Source of the DNA: Spirulina sp. SIO3F2
Lineage (GTDB): Bacteria > Cyanobacteriota > Cyanobacteriia > Cyanobacteriales > Spirulinaceae
Reading direction: 5' to 3'
Assembly (NCBI GenBank): GCA_010672165.1
Contig: JAAHHN010000059.1
Coordinates: forward strand, 1-32,580
Length of the DNA: 32,580 bases
The first letter of the stretch is position 1, and each line of letters opens with the position of its first letter. This document shows positions 1 to 9,000 of this stretch, one piece after another. The translations under genes were made by a program, and so were the position numbers. A model generated the notes under the pieces. That model was not told the origin of the DNA, ran no database searches, and worked only from the letters and a program-made list of their open reading frames with translations.

Positions 1-141
1 GCACCAGTTCGGTGGCGAAATTTGTTGTTATTGGGCTTTGTACTGCCGCTCTGGACATCGTCGCTGTTGCGCACCTATGCCTGGATCACCATTTTTCACA
101 CATTGCTACCAAATCAATCCCTACACTGTGATGCTGATTGA
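1..141 (+). pseudogene. ABC transporter permease fragment (PotB/polyamine type), partial
   Basis: The frame starting at base 1 is open to a TGA at 139-141. Residues 14-29 read VLPLWTSSLLRTYAWI, which resembles the conserved stretch of spermidine/putrescine-type inner-membrane permeases (P-x-W-T-S-x-L-x-R-T-Y-A-W). The similarity stops at about residue 32 (base 93-97). The rest of this frame is only the antisense of the purM fragment, so the gene is cut there. The upstream part lies outside the window. Family assignment rests on a short but distinctive motif. Whether the truncation is biological or an assembly join cannot be decided from the sequence. Confidence 0.6.
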
Positions 142-352
142 GCTGATGAGCGATTTTCAGCTTCGTGCCCACGCCATCAGTTCCTGAGACCAAAATCGGT
201 TCCTGATACCCAGTGGGCAGCGCAAAACAGCCCGCAAATCCTCCCAAATTCCCGAGGACTTCAGGACGCTGTGTGCTTTGAACATCCTGGCGAATTTGCT
301 CAACAAACGCTCGCCCGGCAACCACATCCACCCCTGCCGCTTTGTAATCCAT
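86..352 (-). pseudogene. purM: phosphoribosylformylglycinamidine cyclo-ligase, N-terminal fragment
   Basis: The start is intact: [20 protein letters not shown], followed by [11 protein letters not shown] and the ligand-binding stretch [13 protein letters not shown]. These are hallmarks of PurM (AIR synthetase), the fifth step of purine synthesis, normally about 340-350 residues. Here recognisable PurM sequence ends after DLVAMC (residues 80-85, base about 97), where the family normally continues with V-N-D. Three unrelated residues and a TGA follow. Only about a quarter of the protein, the N-terminal beta-strand and glycine-rich segment, is present, so it cannot be active. The cell needs PurM, so either a full copy exists elsewhere or the join at 93-98 is artificial. 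Confidence 0.88.
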
Positions 353-730
353 AGTTTAATAATTGTTGAGTGATGAACTAAACGAAATGGTGTCGTTCAT
401 TCTAGGATTTAGCTGCGATCCCTGTTCGCTCAAATCTTAAGAAAATCAGTAATTAAGATTTTTGAGCACCGTGATAAGTAGAGATTATCTTGTACCGATT
501 GAGAGAAGAGCACGCATTGAGTAAACCGTTTGCTGCTCTGGGTTTTGGGGGGGGGCGATTCCCCGCAGCGTCATCGCCGCCACAACCCCAATTTTAAGAA
601 TTACGGTTTCCTGTAATAAAAGTTCATGTTATTGTGACTCGGGTCGAGAGCAATACTCCTTGCTCACGGTGACACAACCACTTATTAGCGTTGGCTTCGG
701 CCAGACTAAAGACCGAATTTAACAAAGCCT
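353..730. other. intergenic region between purM fragment and rlpA
   Basis: This is 378 bases with no convincing gene. It must hold the divergent promoters of the purM fragment (minus) and rlpA (plus), but I see no clear -35/-10 pair. Visible elements are a short inverted repeat TCTTAA/TTAAGA around 435-458 and a run of nine G at about 547-555, next to a G+C-rich stretch to 585. Confidence 0.5.
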
Positions 731-1825
731 ATGAGTAATTTATTGTGGGGTAGCGTGAGTGCTACCGCTGTGACTGTCCTACTCGGAACCTCAGTTCCTG
801 CGATCGCTGCTGACGATCTTGTCCAGAAGCCACTGGATAAAGCCAAGCAGATTGAGACAGTTGAAACTGAGGTAATTGAAGCTGAGACGGTGGACGTAGA
901 TATCGTTGAGGTTGAAGTTGCCCAAACCGAAGCCAGCCCAGTCGAAGCTGAAACGGTGGAAACGATTTCTGAAGAAACGGCTGAGAGCGTCGAGACTGAA
1001 GTTGAGTCCGCCCTAGACGATGCTTCAGCTCCGGTGGCGATCGCCTTCAACCAAACCATCATTTATCCTCATCAGTCAGGCTCATCTACTGCCGCAACAC
1101 TCTTTGTTAATCAAATCCCCGTGGTCACCTTTTTAGGGGAGCAAGCCTCAGCCGCTGTACCCTCAACAGCGTCTTTGACCCCGGAACAAATCCAGAATAG
1201 TCAAATTACGGATGAAGCTGACCCGCTGTGGCGAGCCGCTCAAGCCGCTGAACGCATCAGCCAAATTGCCCCTGAGGTTGCAACAGAAATTGCGCTCCAT
1301 TGGGATGATGAGCAATCTGCTTACGCGATCCAACTGGGCGAAGAAACCCTCTTGACTATTGATCAGCAGAATATTCTGCCCAAAACCACTCGCAATGTAG
1401 ATCAAGACGCCTTGAGCGTAGCCAATTTGTTGCGTCGTCAGGTGGGCAATGCCCCAGCCCTATCAGTTCCGAATACACCCCGACCCCGTTATCGGGCAAC
1501 CGTGCGTCCAACAGCGTCAACGCCGACTTGGAGCGGCCAGCGGGGTCAAGCCTCTTGGTATGGACCTGGCTTCCACGGACGTCGCACCGCTAATGGTGAA
1601 CGGTTCAATCAAAACGCCATGACAGCTGCGCATCGCACATTGCCCTTTGGTACGCGTGTGCGAGTAACCAACCTAAACAATGGTCGTTCAGCGATCGTCC
1701 GCATCAACGATCGCGGCCCCTTTATCCATGGCCGAGTGATTGACCTCTCGCGGGCGGGTGCAAGCGCCATTGGCATGTTAGGCAGTGGTGTCGCGCCGGT
1801 ACAGGTGGAAGTGATTGGTCGCTAG
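731..1825 (+). CDS. rlpA: RlpA-like double-psi beta-barrel cell-wall protein
   Basis: A 364-residue exported protein. Residues 1-26 form a signal peptide ending AIA with AD after the likely cleavage site. Residues 38-100 are strongly acidic and low complexity (E/V/T-rich), probably a flexible linker. Residues 269-364 are a double-psi beta-barrel of the RlpA family: [19 protein letters not shown], then the conserved [12 protein letters not shown] and VRINDRGPF with the family Asp at about 327, and RVIDLS. RlpA proteins bind or cleave denuded peptidoglycan glycan strands at the division septum. This one has no C-terminal SPOR domain, so septal targeting through SPOR is not expected. No strong Shine-Dalgarno is visible before the ATG. 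A perfect palindrome follows 34 bases after the stop. Confidence 0.88.
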   Translation: MSNLLWGSVSATAVTVLLGTSVPAIAADDLVQKPLDKAKQIETVETEVIEAETVDVDIVEVEVAQTEASPVEAETVETISEETAESVETEVESALDDASAPVAIAFNQTIIYPHQSGSSTAATLFVNQIPVVTFLGEQASAAVPSTASLTPEQIQNSQITDEADPLWRAAQAAERISQIAPEVATEIALHWDDEQSAYAIQLGEETLLTIDQQNILPKTTRNVDQDALSVANLLRRQVGNAPALSVPNTPRPRYRATVRPTASTPTWSGQRGQASWYGPGFHGRRTANGERFNQNAMTAAHRTLPFGTRVRVTNLNNGRSAIVRINDRGPFIHGRVIDLSRAGASAIGMLGSGVAPVQVEVIGR

Positions 1826-1858
1826 CCAAACCAATCAACCATCCCTAGTGAATCTACC

Positions 1859-1898
1859 ACTCCGCCCCTCAGATTAAGCTTAATCTGAGGGGCGGAGT
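1859..1898. terminator. perfect 40-nt palindrome, probable bidirectional terminator
   Basis: Bases 1859-1898 are a perfect palindrome with 20-base arms and no spacer, centred between 1878 and 1879 (ACTCCGCCCC ... GGGGCGGAGT around AGATTAAGCTTAATCT). It lies just after rlpA and before the FAD gene. The G+C-rich stem suits a terminator, but no T-run follows on either side. A protein-binding site or a mobile repeat is also possible. Confidence 0.6.
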
Positions 1899-2017
1899 CG
1901 TTGACAGCAATGAATTATTGGAAAAACAAGTGATGTAAGAGAGTGCGATACAGAACAACACACCACTCACTGAAGGTTTATACACTGGAGAAATCAATCT
2001 TCAGATGAACCTGTTGT

Positions 2018-3391
2018 ATGAACGCTCCTACCACGCAACGTCAAATCCCAGGTCGACGTCATGCTATTGTCCTAGGGGCAAGTATGGCAGGCCTCTTAGC
2101 CGCCCGTGTTCTCAGCGATCATTTTGAAAGTGTGACACTGGTGGAGCGCGATTATTTTCCTGAAGCGACAGCTTCACGTCGGGGTGTCCCCCAAGATCGG
2201 CATTTACATGTCTTGTTAGTAAAAGGTGAGCAAATTCTGAACCAGTTGTTCCCTAAAATGGGACAAGATTTACAACAATTGGGCATCGATCGGCTTGATC
2301 TTCCGGGTGATGTGTATTGGTTCCAAGGAGGAGGCTATAAGCATCGTGACCCCAGTGGTCTGTCGCTCCTTTGTATGAGTCGGCCGTATCTTGAAGGCTA
2401 TGTTCGTCAGCAAGTACTGCATATCAAAAACCTGGTTTGCCGCCAAGGGACTGAGATTCGAGGTTTAATCAGCAGCCCAGACCGAACTCGTATTACAGGC
2501 GTTCAAATTCAAGAACGGGGCGCAGCACATCTGACTTCGCTCACCGCAGATCTAGTCATTGATGCCACAGGACGACAGTCTAAATCGCCCCAGTGGCTCG
2601 AAGCGTTAGGCTACCCAAAACCCCAAACAAGCATTATCCCCGTCAATGTGAGCTATACCACACGTCTTTATCAACAAAACGCCAGGTTGCTATCAGATGC
2701 CAAAGGGATTTGTACACTCCCTGTGCCACCGGAAGGCAGACGCTCTGGCGGATTATTGCCAGTCGAGGGAAATCGCTGGATTGTTACTTTAATCGGCTGG
2801 TTGGGAGATTATGCTCCAACGGATGAATCTGGGTTTCTTGACTATGCTCAAAGTCTCCCCAATCCTGATATTTACAATGTGATTCGTTCCGCTCAACCGT
2901 TGACGGACAGTGTAATGCATAAATTTCCAGCCAATTGTCGTCATCACTATGAGCGCCTCTCCCGTTTTCCTCAGGGTTATTTGGTGATGGGAGATGCCTT
3001 GTGTAGTCCGAACCCGATCTATGGCCAGGGAATGACCATGAGCGCCTTAGCAGCACAAGCCCTCGATCGCTGCTTACAAACACAGCCAAACTCAAGTCAC
3101 AACTTGGCGCCATCCTTTTTCAAAGCAGCAGCACGGGCAATTGAAAATCCTTGGCGACTTTCAGTAAGTGAAGATTTTCGCTTTCCAGGCGTTACCGGGC
3201 CCAAGCCTTTCGGCACCAACCTCCTTAATCGTTATGCTTCACAGCTTCATCAAACAACGTTGTGGGATGCTCAGAGCACCCATGCCTTTTTTGCAGTCTT
3301 GACCCTGACCCAAGCCCCAAGGACTTTATTCCATCCACAAATTTTGTGGCGAGTGTTTAAGCATTGGCTGAGCCAGTTGGTTTATGGTTAG
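2018..3391 (+). CDS. FAD-dependent oxidoreductase/monooxygenase-like protein
   Basis: A 457-residue flavoprotein. A Rossmann dinucleotide motif GASMAGLLAAR lies at residues 20-30, followed by VTLVERD, where the acidic residue binds the adenosine ribose. A DATGRQS motif lies at about 183-189. The second FAD-binding motif, GDALCSPNPIYGQGM, starts at about 325 with the GD pair that contacts the FAD ribityl chain. This layout is that of class A flavin monooxygenases and geranylgeranyl-reductase/epoxidase relatives. The substrate is unknown. It is convergent with the minus-strand polyketide cluster and separated from it by a plus-strand reductase, so a role in tailoring the polyketide is possible but unproven. 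No good Shine-Dalgarno precedes the chosen ATG. A dispersed repeat begins at its stop codon. Confidence 0.82.
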   Translation: MNAPTTQRQIPGRRHAIVLGASMAGLLAARVLSDHFESVTLVERDYFPEATASRRGVPQDRHLHVLLVKGEQILNQLFPKMGQDLQQLGIDRLDLPGDVYWFQGGGYKHRDPSGLSLLCMSRPYLEGYVRQQVLHIKNLVCRQGTEIRGLISSPDRTRITGVQIQERGAAHLTSLTADLVIDATGRQSKSPQWLEALGYPKPQTSIIPVNVSYTTRLYQQNARLLSDAKGICTLPVPPEGRRSGGLLPVEGNRWIVTLIGWLGDYAPTDESGFLDYAQSLPNPDIYNVIRSAQPLTDSVMHKFPANCRHHYERLSRFPQGYLVMGDALCSPNPIYGQGMTMSALAAQALDRCLQTQPNSSHNLAPSFFKAAARAIENPWRLSVSEDFRFPGVTGPKPFGTNLLNRYASQLHQTTLWDAQSTHAFFAVLTLTQAPRTLFHPQILWRVFKHWLSQLVYG

Positions 3392-3424
3392 GAGCTGTCG
3401 TCAGTTAGATTTCAAACTCTTGCT
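3389..3424 (+). repeat. dispersed 36-bp repeat, copy 1
   Basis: This 36-base stretch (TAGGAGCTGTCGTCAGTTAG onward) matches the reverse complement of 18982-19017 at 33 of 36 positions by direct comparison. It begins within the stop codon of the FAD gene. It may be one end of a decayed transposable element; no partner end is visible nearby. Confidence 0.7.
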
Positions 3425-3499
3425 GTGAAGGTTTTCACTCAGCACCGTCATGGGTGTTGAATAATGTGGAAAAAACATTGAGGTATCTACCCAGCTATC

Positions 3500-4525
3500 A
3501 TGTCTTCAACAAATCGACAGTGGAAGCTAACCGCCTATCCCACGGGGATGCCCCAAGCCACAAACTGGGATTTGGTGGAATGCCCCATACCAAAACCCGG
3601 TGCTAATGAGCTTCTAGTGCAAGCGTTGTATTGGGATGTCGCCCCCTATATGCGAGGGCGGATTAGCCCCAAGAAGAACTATGCCACAGGCGTTAGCATT
3701 GGCGACGTGATGGTCAGCGGCGCGATCGGCAAAGTCATTCATTCGAATTCCCCTGCCTTTCAAACCGATGAGATTGTCGTCACTGATATGGGGTTTGGCT
3801 GGCAGGATTTTGCGGTGCTCTCGCCCGCCAACATCCGCCGGGTTGATCCGACCATTGCCCCTTTGCCTTGCTGGCTCGATTTTATGGGTATCAATGGTTT
3901 AACCGCTTACTTCGGTTTGGTGGAAGCGGCGGTAATTAAGCCTGGAGATACAGTGGTCGTCTCCGCAGCCACGGGTTCGGTGGGACAACTGGTGGGTCAA
4001 ATTGCCAAAATTGCGGGCTGTCGAACAATTGCGATCACCAGTTCTGAAGACAAAATTAACTGGTGTCGTGAATTGGGCTATGACGAAGGCCTGAACTATC
4101 GCACTGAACCTGATCTTGCTGCTGCCCTCGGCCGCGTCTGCCCGGACGGGATTGATGTCTTTTTTGACAATACATCCGGCCCGATTCACGATGCTGTATT
4201 GCAAAATCTCGCCGCCCATGCTCGGATCACGCTCTGTGGCACAGTCAGCCTGGCCGATCGCTTTGACGAGCCTGATATCGGGCCACGCTTTCTCCGCCAG
4301 ATTCTCGTCGCCCGCGCCCGGATTCAAGGCTTTCTTGTCCTCGACTATCAGCTTCGCTACCCGGAAGCTTGGCAACGCTTAACTCATTGGTACAATGCTG
4401 GATTAATTAATCAGAAATATGACATTGATGAAGGGGGATTGACCAATCTACCAAGTGCTTTTTTACGGCTACTCAATGGGCAAAAGTTCGGCAAACAATT
4501 GGTTAAAGCACTTCCCCTTAACTGA
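3500..4525 (+). CDS. NADP-dependent medium-chain reductase (CurA/prostaglandin-reductase type)
   Basis: A 341-residue member of the medium-chain dehydrogenase/reductase superfamily, zinc-independent branch. The N-terminal GroES-like part is followed by the nucleotide-binding motif AATGSVGQLVG at residues 156-166 and the family strings DVFFDNTSG and RARIQGFLVLDY. It is close to NADPH-dependent curcumin reductase/alkenal double-bond reductases, which saturate alpha,beta-unsaturated carbonyls. The residues that hold the structural and catalytic zinc in alcohol dehydrogenases are not evident. It lies 20 bases from the convergent SDR gene of the polyketide cluster. It could supply a trans enoyl reduction for the cluster, but it is on the opposite strand and so not in the same operon. 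Confidence 0.88.
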   Translation: MSSTNRQWKLTAYPTGMPQATNWDLVECPIPKPGANELLVQALYWDVAPYMRGRISPKKNYATGVSIGDVMVSGAIGKVIHSNSPAFQTDEIVVTDMGFGWQDFAVLSPANIRRVDPTIAPLPCWLDFMGINGLTAYFGLVEAAVIKPGDTVVVSAATGSVGQLVGQIAKIAGCRTIAITSSEDKINWCRELGYDEGLNYRTEPDLAAALGRVCPDGIDVFFDNTSGPIHDAVLQNLAAHARITLCGTVSLADRFDEPDIGPRFLRQILVARARIQGFLVLDYQLRYPEAWQRLTHWYNAGLINQKYDIDEGGLTNLPSAFLRLLNGQKFGKQLVKALPLN

Positions 4526-4545
4526 GGCTTCAATATGCAGCATCC

Positions 4546-5310
4546 CTAAATCGTCATTAAACCCCCATCAATGACCATTGAATGGCCCGTGACATAGGAT
4601 GCAGCATCTGAGCAGAGCCAAACAATCGCTTCGGCCACTTCAGCCGAAGTGCCCCGTCGCCCCATTGGTTTCAATGACATCAGGAACTGCTCGGCTTCAC
4701 TCTCTGCCCCTCCTGTGAAGCGATCGGCCAAATCCGTATCGATCAGTCCGGGACAAACCGCATTAATCCGAATGTTGTCAGTTGTATACTCTAAAACCGC
4801 TGTTTTCGTGAGTCCCAGAAGCGCATGTTTGGTAGCAATATAAGGACCCAAACCTGGAAAACCAATCAACCCACCCACTGATGACACATTAACAATCGCA
4901 CCACCACCTTGCTGACGCATAATCTGAATTTCTTCTTTCAGACATAGCCAAACCCCTTTAAGATTCACTGCAATCACCTGATCCCAGTCTGCTTCGCTAT
5001 ATTCAGCGAGTGGGACAATCGTTCCTTCAATACCCGCATTGTTACAGGCATAATCAAGACGGCCATAGCGCTCCAGACACGTTTTAAATAACGTTGTCAC
5101 ATCAGTAGAATTGGCAACGTCAGTTTGCACAAAAACAGCCTGTCCTCCAGATTCTCGAATCATCTGTGCAGTTTCTTCACCTTCTTTAGCTCTTCGGGCT
5201 GCGAGGACAACTGTTGCGCCTGCTTGGGCAAATCGTAGACATGCCGCTTGTCCAATTCCAGAGCTGCCTCCGGTCACTACTGCGATTTTTCCTGTCATGG
5301 TTGCAGTCAT
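4546..5310 (-). CDS. short-chain dehydrogenase/reductase (SDR)
   Basis: A 254-residue classical SDR. It has the cofactor motif TGGSSGIG (13-20), NNAG (90-93), and a catalytic triad at Ser144, Tyr157 and Lys161 (YIATK), with the C-terminal VTGHSMVIDGG. After the first strand, AARRAKEG places two arginines where NADP(H)-preferring enzymes have basic residues, so NADPH use is likely. It is the last gene of the minus-strand polyketide cluster, 235 bases downstream of the lipocalin-like gene. Neither synthase has a ketoreductase domain, so it is a candidate trans-acting ketoreductase. A GGGGAA sequence lies about 10 bases before the chosen ATG; a second ATG four codons on is also possible. Confidence 0.9.
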   Translation of the reverse strand: MTATMTGKIAVVTGGSSGIGQAACLRFAQAGATVVLAARRAKEGEETAQMIRESGGQAVFVQTDVANSTDVTTLFKTCLERYGRLDYACNNAGIEGTIVPLAEYSEADWDQVIAVNLKGVWLCLKEEIQIMRQQGGGAIVNVSSVGGLIGFPGLGPYIATKHALLGLTKTAVLEYTTDNIRINAVCPGLIDTDLADRFTGGAESEAEQFLMSLKPMGRRGTSAEVAEAIVWLCSDAASYVTGHSMVIDGGLMTI

Positions 5311-5431
5311 TGGTAATAGTTCCCCTGTAAGATACTTTGATTAACCTGAATGTGAAGAAAAAGGGAAGCGTAGGGTGAGCAACTAAGTGCAGGAAACAAA
5401 TCGAGCATCGCCTAAAACTCTCTATAATTTC

Positions 5432-5542
5432 GTAGGTTGAGAAGAACCATAGCGCAGCCTTCTTCTCATATAAGTAACCCAACACATTCCCTAAATTCTC
5501 GCTGGTGTTGGGTTTCCTTCGTCAACCCAACCTACAACCTAC
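5432..5542. repeat. cyanobacterial GTAGGTT...AACCCAACCTAC repeat
   Basis: This is a degenerate copy of the element also seen at 10077-10167. It begins GTAGGTTGAG, contains GTAACCCAACACATTC, and ends with GTTGGGTTTCC facing AACCCAACCTAC, followed by AACCTAC. The GTTGGGTT/AACCCAAC arms would fold into a hairpin. It fills the gap between the lipocalin-like gene and the SDR gene and could act as a terminator or RNA-processing site. Confidence 0.75.
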
Positions 5543-5545
5543 CTA

Positions 5546-5989
5546 TCATTCCTGTGCTGCACATCGCTCCCAAGTTAAATGCGCACTTTGTTGCTGGCCA
5601 TTCATCATAATTGGATCAGTACTAAGGATGAGTTGATCTCCACTGAATTCGAAAAAACGCTCTTGTTTTACACCAGACCAATTGGGGAAGAGTGTCGCTT
5701 CAACATGGTGAATTACCTTTGTTTCCAGCACTTCATAGCGACCGCTATAGGCAATATAGCTTTGGAACGCTGCAGCTTGTTCTGTTGCTTCAGACTTTAA
5801 TAAATCATTGGTAGCGAAGTAAGGGCGATCATGCTTCATAATGTGTACGCCCATATACCCATCGGCAGCGTACATGATGTAACCGACAGCATCTTCACCA
5901 AAGGGATAATACCGATTACCATCTAAGTCTTGGTTATACCAAGTGAGTAAGTGCCAAGTACCAATAAATTTTTCTGAGTTTGTTGTCAT
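5546..5989 (-). CDS. lipocalin-like domain protein
   Basis: A 147-residue soluble protein with no signal peptide. It opens FIGTWHLLTW, followed by YYPFGEDAVGYIMYAADGYMGVHI, and later GRYEVLETKVIHHVEATLFPNW. This G-T-W start and the G-Y-I-x-Y-x-x-D-G-Y-M string match the lipocalin-like (Lipocalin_5) family of small beta-barrels, whose members occur in several natural-product clusters. It begins 50 bases downstream of the KS-AT-ACP-TE gene on the same strand, so it is probably co-transcribed. It may bind or cyclise the released product; this is inference, and no catalytic residue can be assigned. Confidence 0.82.
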   Translation of the reverse strand: MTTNSEKFIGTWHLLTWYNQDLDGNRYYPFGEDAVGYIMYAADGYMGVHIMKHDRPYFATNDLLKSEATEQAAAFQSYIAYSGRYEVLETKVIHHVEATLFPNWSGVKQERFFEFSGDQLILSTDPIMMNGQQQSAHLTWERCAAQE

Positions 5990-6039
5990 TTTATTTTAGG
6001 AATCAAAAAACAAAAAAGTCATACCGCTAATTAGCAAAA

Positions 6040-9000
6040 CTATCCAATAATTGAAGTCAGCTTTTCAGATAAATTTGCCAAAACAGCATCTTGCACATCA
6101 TGAATAAATAAATGTCCCCCGTCAAAAATTTGGCTAATGAGAGGGTGCGTGGTGTGCTGCTGCCATGCAGTAATTCGCTCACCTTGAATCACTTGATCAG
6201 CGCTACCGCTGAAAACTGTGATCGGGCAGTTTAAGGGAGTGCTGTGGACATATTGATAGTTTTCACAGAGCTTGGCACCATTTCTGAGTAGAGGCAGCAG
6301 CGATCGCATCATATCTATATTTTGTCGCACTGTTTCTGGCACATCAATCAAGGGCAAAATATCACGGATTACTTCCTCGTCAGTTTTATTCTCTAAAGCT
6401 GGATATGGATTCAGTAGATGGGGTGCAGACCAAGCCCCAATCCAAAGCATTTTTGGCGTTAATTGATAGCTTTGCCAGAGTTCATGGGCAAGTTCAAAAC
6501 TGATTAATGCACCAAGACTATGACCATAAAAAGCAAATGGGCGATCTAAATAGGGTTTGAGCAGCGGTGCTAATGTCTGCACCACTGTGGTAATGTCCGG
6601 TAAGGGTTTGTCATGACGGCGATCGGCTCCCCCTGGAAGCTGAATTCCGAGCACTTCAACATTGTCAGGTAGCTGGTTGGGCCAATCGTAAAATGTGGCG
6701 ATGCTACCACTGTTGTAAGGAAAGCAAAATAGGCGAATAGCGGCATCTGGATTAGTATTAATGTTGACTATCCAATCGGTTTCTATGCTGTCAGTTTCTG
6801 TGATAATGGGAGTTTGCTTTGACAGTAAATCTGTTGAGCTGGACTGAGATAAAGCTTGCTCGATCAGTTGATTAATGCTGATATTCTGCATCAACTGCGT
6901 CGTCGAAATTTCAAGAGCGAGTTTTTTCTCAAGCAAGGCATTCAGTTCTAGAGACATCAAAGAATCTAAACCCAAATCACTAGGCGATCGCTCTAAATCC
7001 TCCTCCGTCAGTGCTGTCCCTAGAACCTGAGCAAATAATTTTTGAACTTGTAGCGCTGAGTTGAGGGTATTCTCTTCTGATATCGTTTGCTCAGTTGATT
7101 CCTGGATTATAGTGATCTGCGGTGAAGAATTGTCTGAGTGTAATTCAATATCATCGATATCATGATTGATATCCTCAAATTCAAGACGATCGCGCCGTGC
7201 CGCTTCTGACTCTTTCCAATACCGTTTGCGTTGCCAAGGATAGTTCGGTAAACGCACATATTGCCCCGCTTCAGGATAGAGTGCTGACCAGTTGATGGCG
7301 TAGCCTAAGGTGTAAAGCTGGGCGATCGCAGTGAGCAAGATTTGGCGATCGTCTTTCTTTCGCCGTAAGCAATGTAGCACCTGACCCTGCGCTGAGGCAG
7401 CGTCTAAATTCTCAGCAATCGAGCGTGATAAAACCGGATGACAACTAATTTCCAGAAAGACATCTGCTTTCTGTTCAATCAGTTGCGCGATCGCAGGGCT
7501 AAACCGCACAGGTTCCCTGAGGTTATTCGCCCAGTAATCAGCATCCATTTGATTTTCAAATTGCTGACCTGTAACGGTAGAAAAGAGGTCAATTTTTGGT
7601 ATTTGCGGCTGAATATTGTTGAGCCGCTCAATAAGCTTACCTTTTAAGGGATCTAACGCAGCACTATGAAACGGAATATCCACCGCAAGTTGCCGACAGA
7701 ACACATCTCTGCTAGTTAAGAATTCGGCAATCTCTTGGAGTGTTGCTCCATCACCAGAAAGTGTCACCCCCTGGGGACTATTGATCGCGGCAATACTGAC
7801 CCGATCTCGATATCCTGCTAGTAACAACTCTGCTTGGGTTTCTGAAAGAGCGATCGCTAGCATCGTGCCCTGACCCGCCGCTTGTTTTTGGAGCTGACTC
7901 CGGGCCACAATCACCTGAATTGCATCTTCTAGGGTGAGCGCTCCGGCAATATGCGCGGCTGCTATCTCGCCTGCACTATGCCCCACAATTGCATCAGGTT
8001 TGATCCCCCAGGCTTCCCAGAGCTTGGCCAACGCGACTTGCAGGGCAAAATAAGCAGGCTGGGCAACGTCTACCTGAGCCATCCGAGACTCAGTTTCTGT
8101 AGCATTGAGCTCAGCCCAGAGTGACCAGTTCACATGCTCTTTGAGGAGGCGATCGCAGGTTTGAATCGTCTCTCGCACAACAGGCTCATTGTGAATGAGC
8201 GATCGCCCCATTGCCCACCATTGCGGCCCCATACCGGAGCACACAAACACAAGACGGTGAGCTTGACCCCGCACATATTGTCCTTGGACAACAGTGCTGC
8301 TTGCAGGGTCGGTATTAAATGCCTGGAACTGCTCAATCGCTTGTGCCTTGGATGCTGCCACCACCGCCAGACGATGATCATGGTGGCTGCGGTGTAGACT
8401 CGCCATGCGACAAATCTCAGGCCAAGAGGCCGGAGTGTGAGACAGAAAATCGAGGTATTGTTGGGCGATGGGTGCGATCGCAGATTGATGCCGGACAGAA
8501 AGAGACAGCACTGCCAACACATCCGCAGGCTCACTCACGGGGGACAGGGTGGGAGCAACATATTGTTGCAGCACTGCATGGGCATTGGTTCCCCCAAAAC
8601 CAAAAGAGTTAACGCCAATCGTAATCGACTCATTCCCATAGCTTGGCAGGGGTTCAAGGGTTGTAGGCACTCGCACCTTAAGACCCTGAAAATCAATCTT
8701 CGGATTTGGGGTCTCAAAATGGAGACTGGGCGGCACTTGTTGGTGTTGCAAGCAGAGAGCAGCTTTGATCAAACCAGCGACGCCTGCCCCAGCTTCGAGG
8801 TGGCCAATATTACTTTTGACCGAGCCGATTAAACAGTCTTGCCCCGCAGGGCGATCGCGCCCCAACACCTCACCAATTGCATTGGCTTCCACTGGGTCAC
8901 CCGCAAATGTTCCGGTGCCGTGGGCTTCAACATAGCTAACCTGATGGGGGTCAACGCCCGCCTGAGCATAGGCACGACGCAGCAAAGCGACCTGGGCTTG

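Noticed and set aside
547-555. Run of nine G as a functional slippage or G-quadruplex site
   Set aside because: A single run is not enough for a quadruplex and it lies outside any gene; only noted as a possible sequencing-length uncertainty.
706-1062. Minus-strand Ser/Thr-rich frame opposite rlpA
   Set aside because: Its low-complexity sequence is the complement of the repetitive acidic Glu/Val codons of rlpA; no homology and no ribosome site.
3899-4375. 158-codon minus-strand frame inside the medium-chain reductase
   Set aside because: Fully inside a gene with clear family motifs on the other strand; sequence is not protein-like.
8130-8832. Several overlapping frames on both strands inside the KS-AT-ACP-TE gene
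   Set aside because: They cover the KS-AT linker region of a continuous synthase frame and show no motifs.
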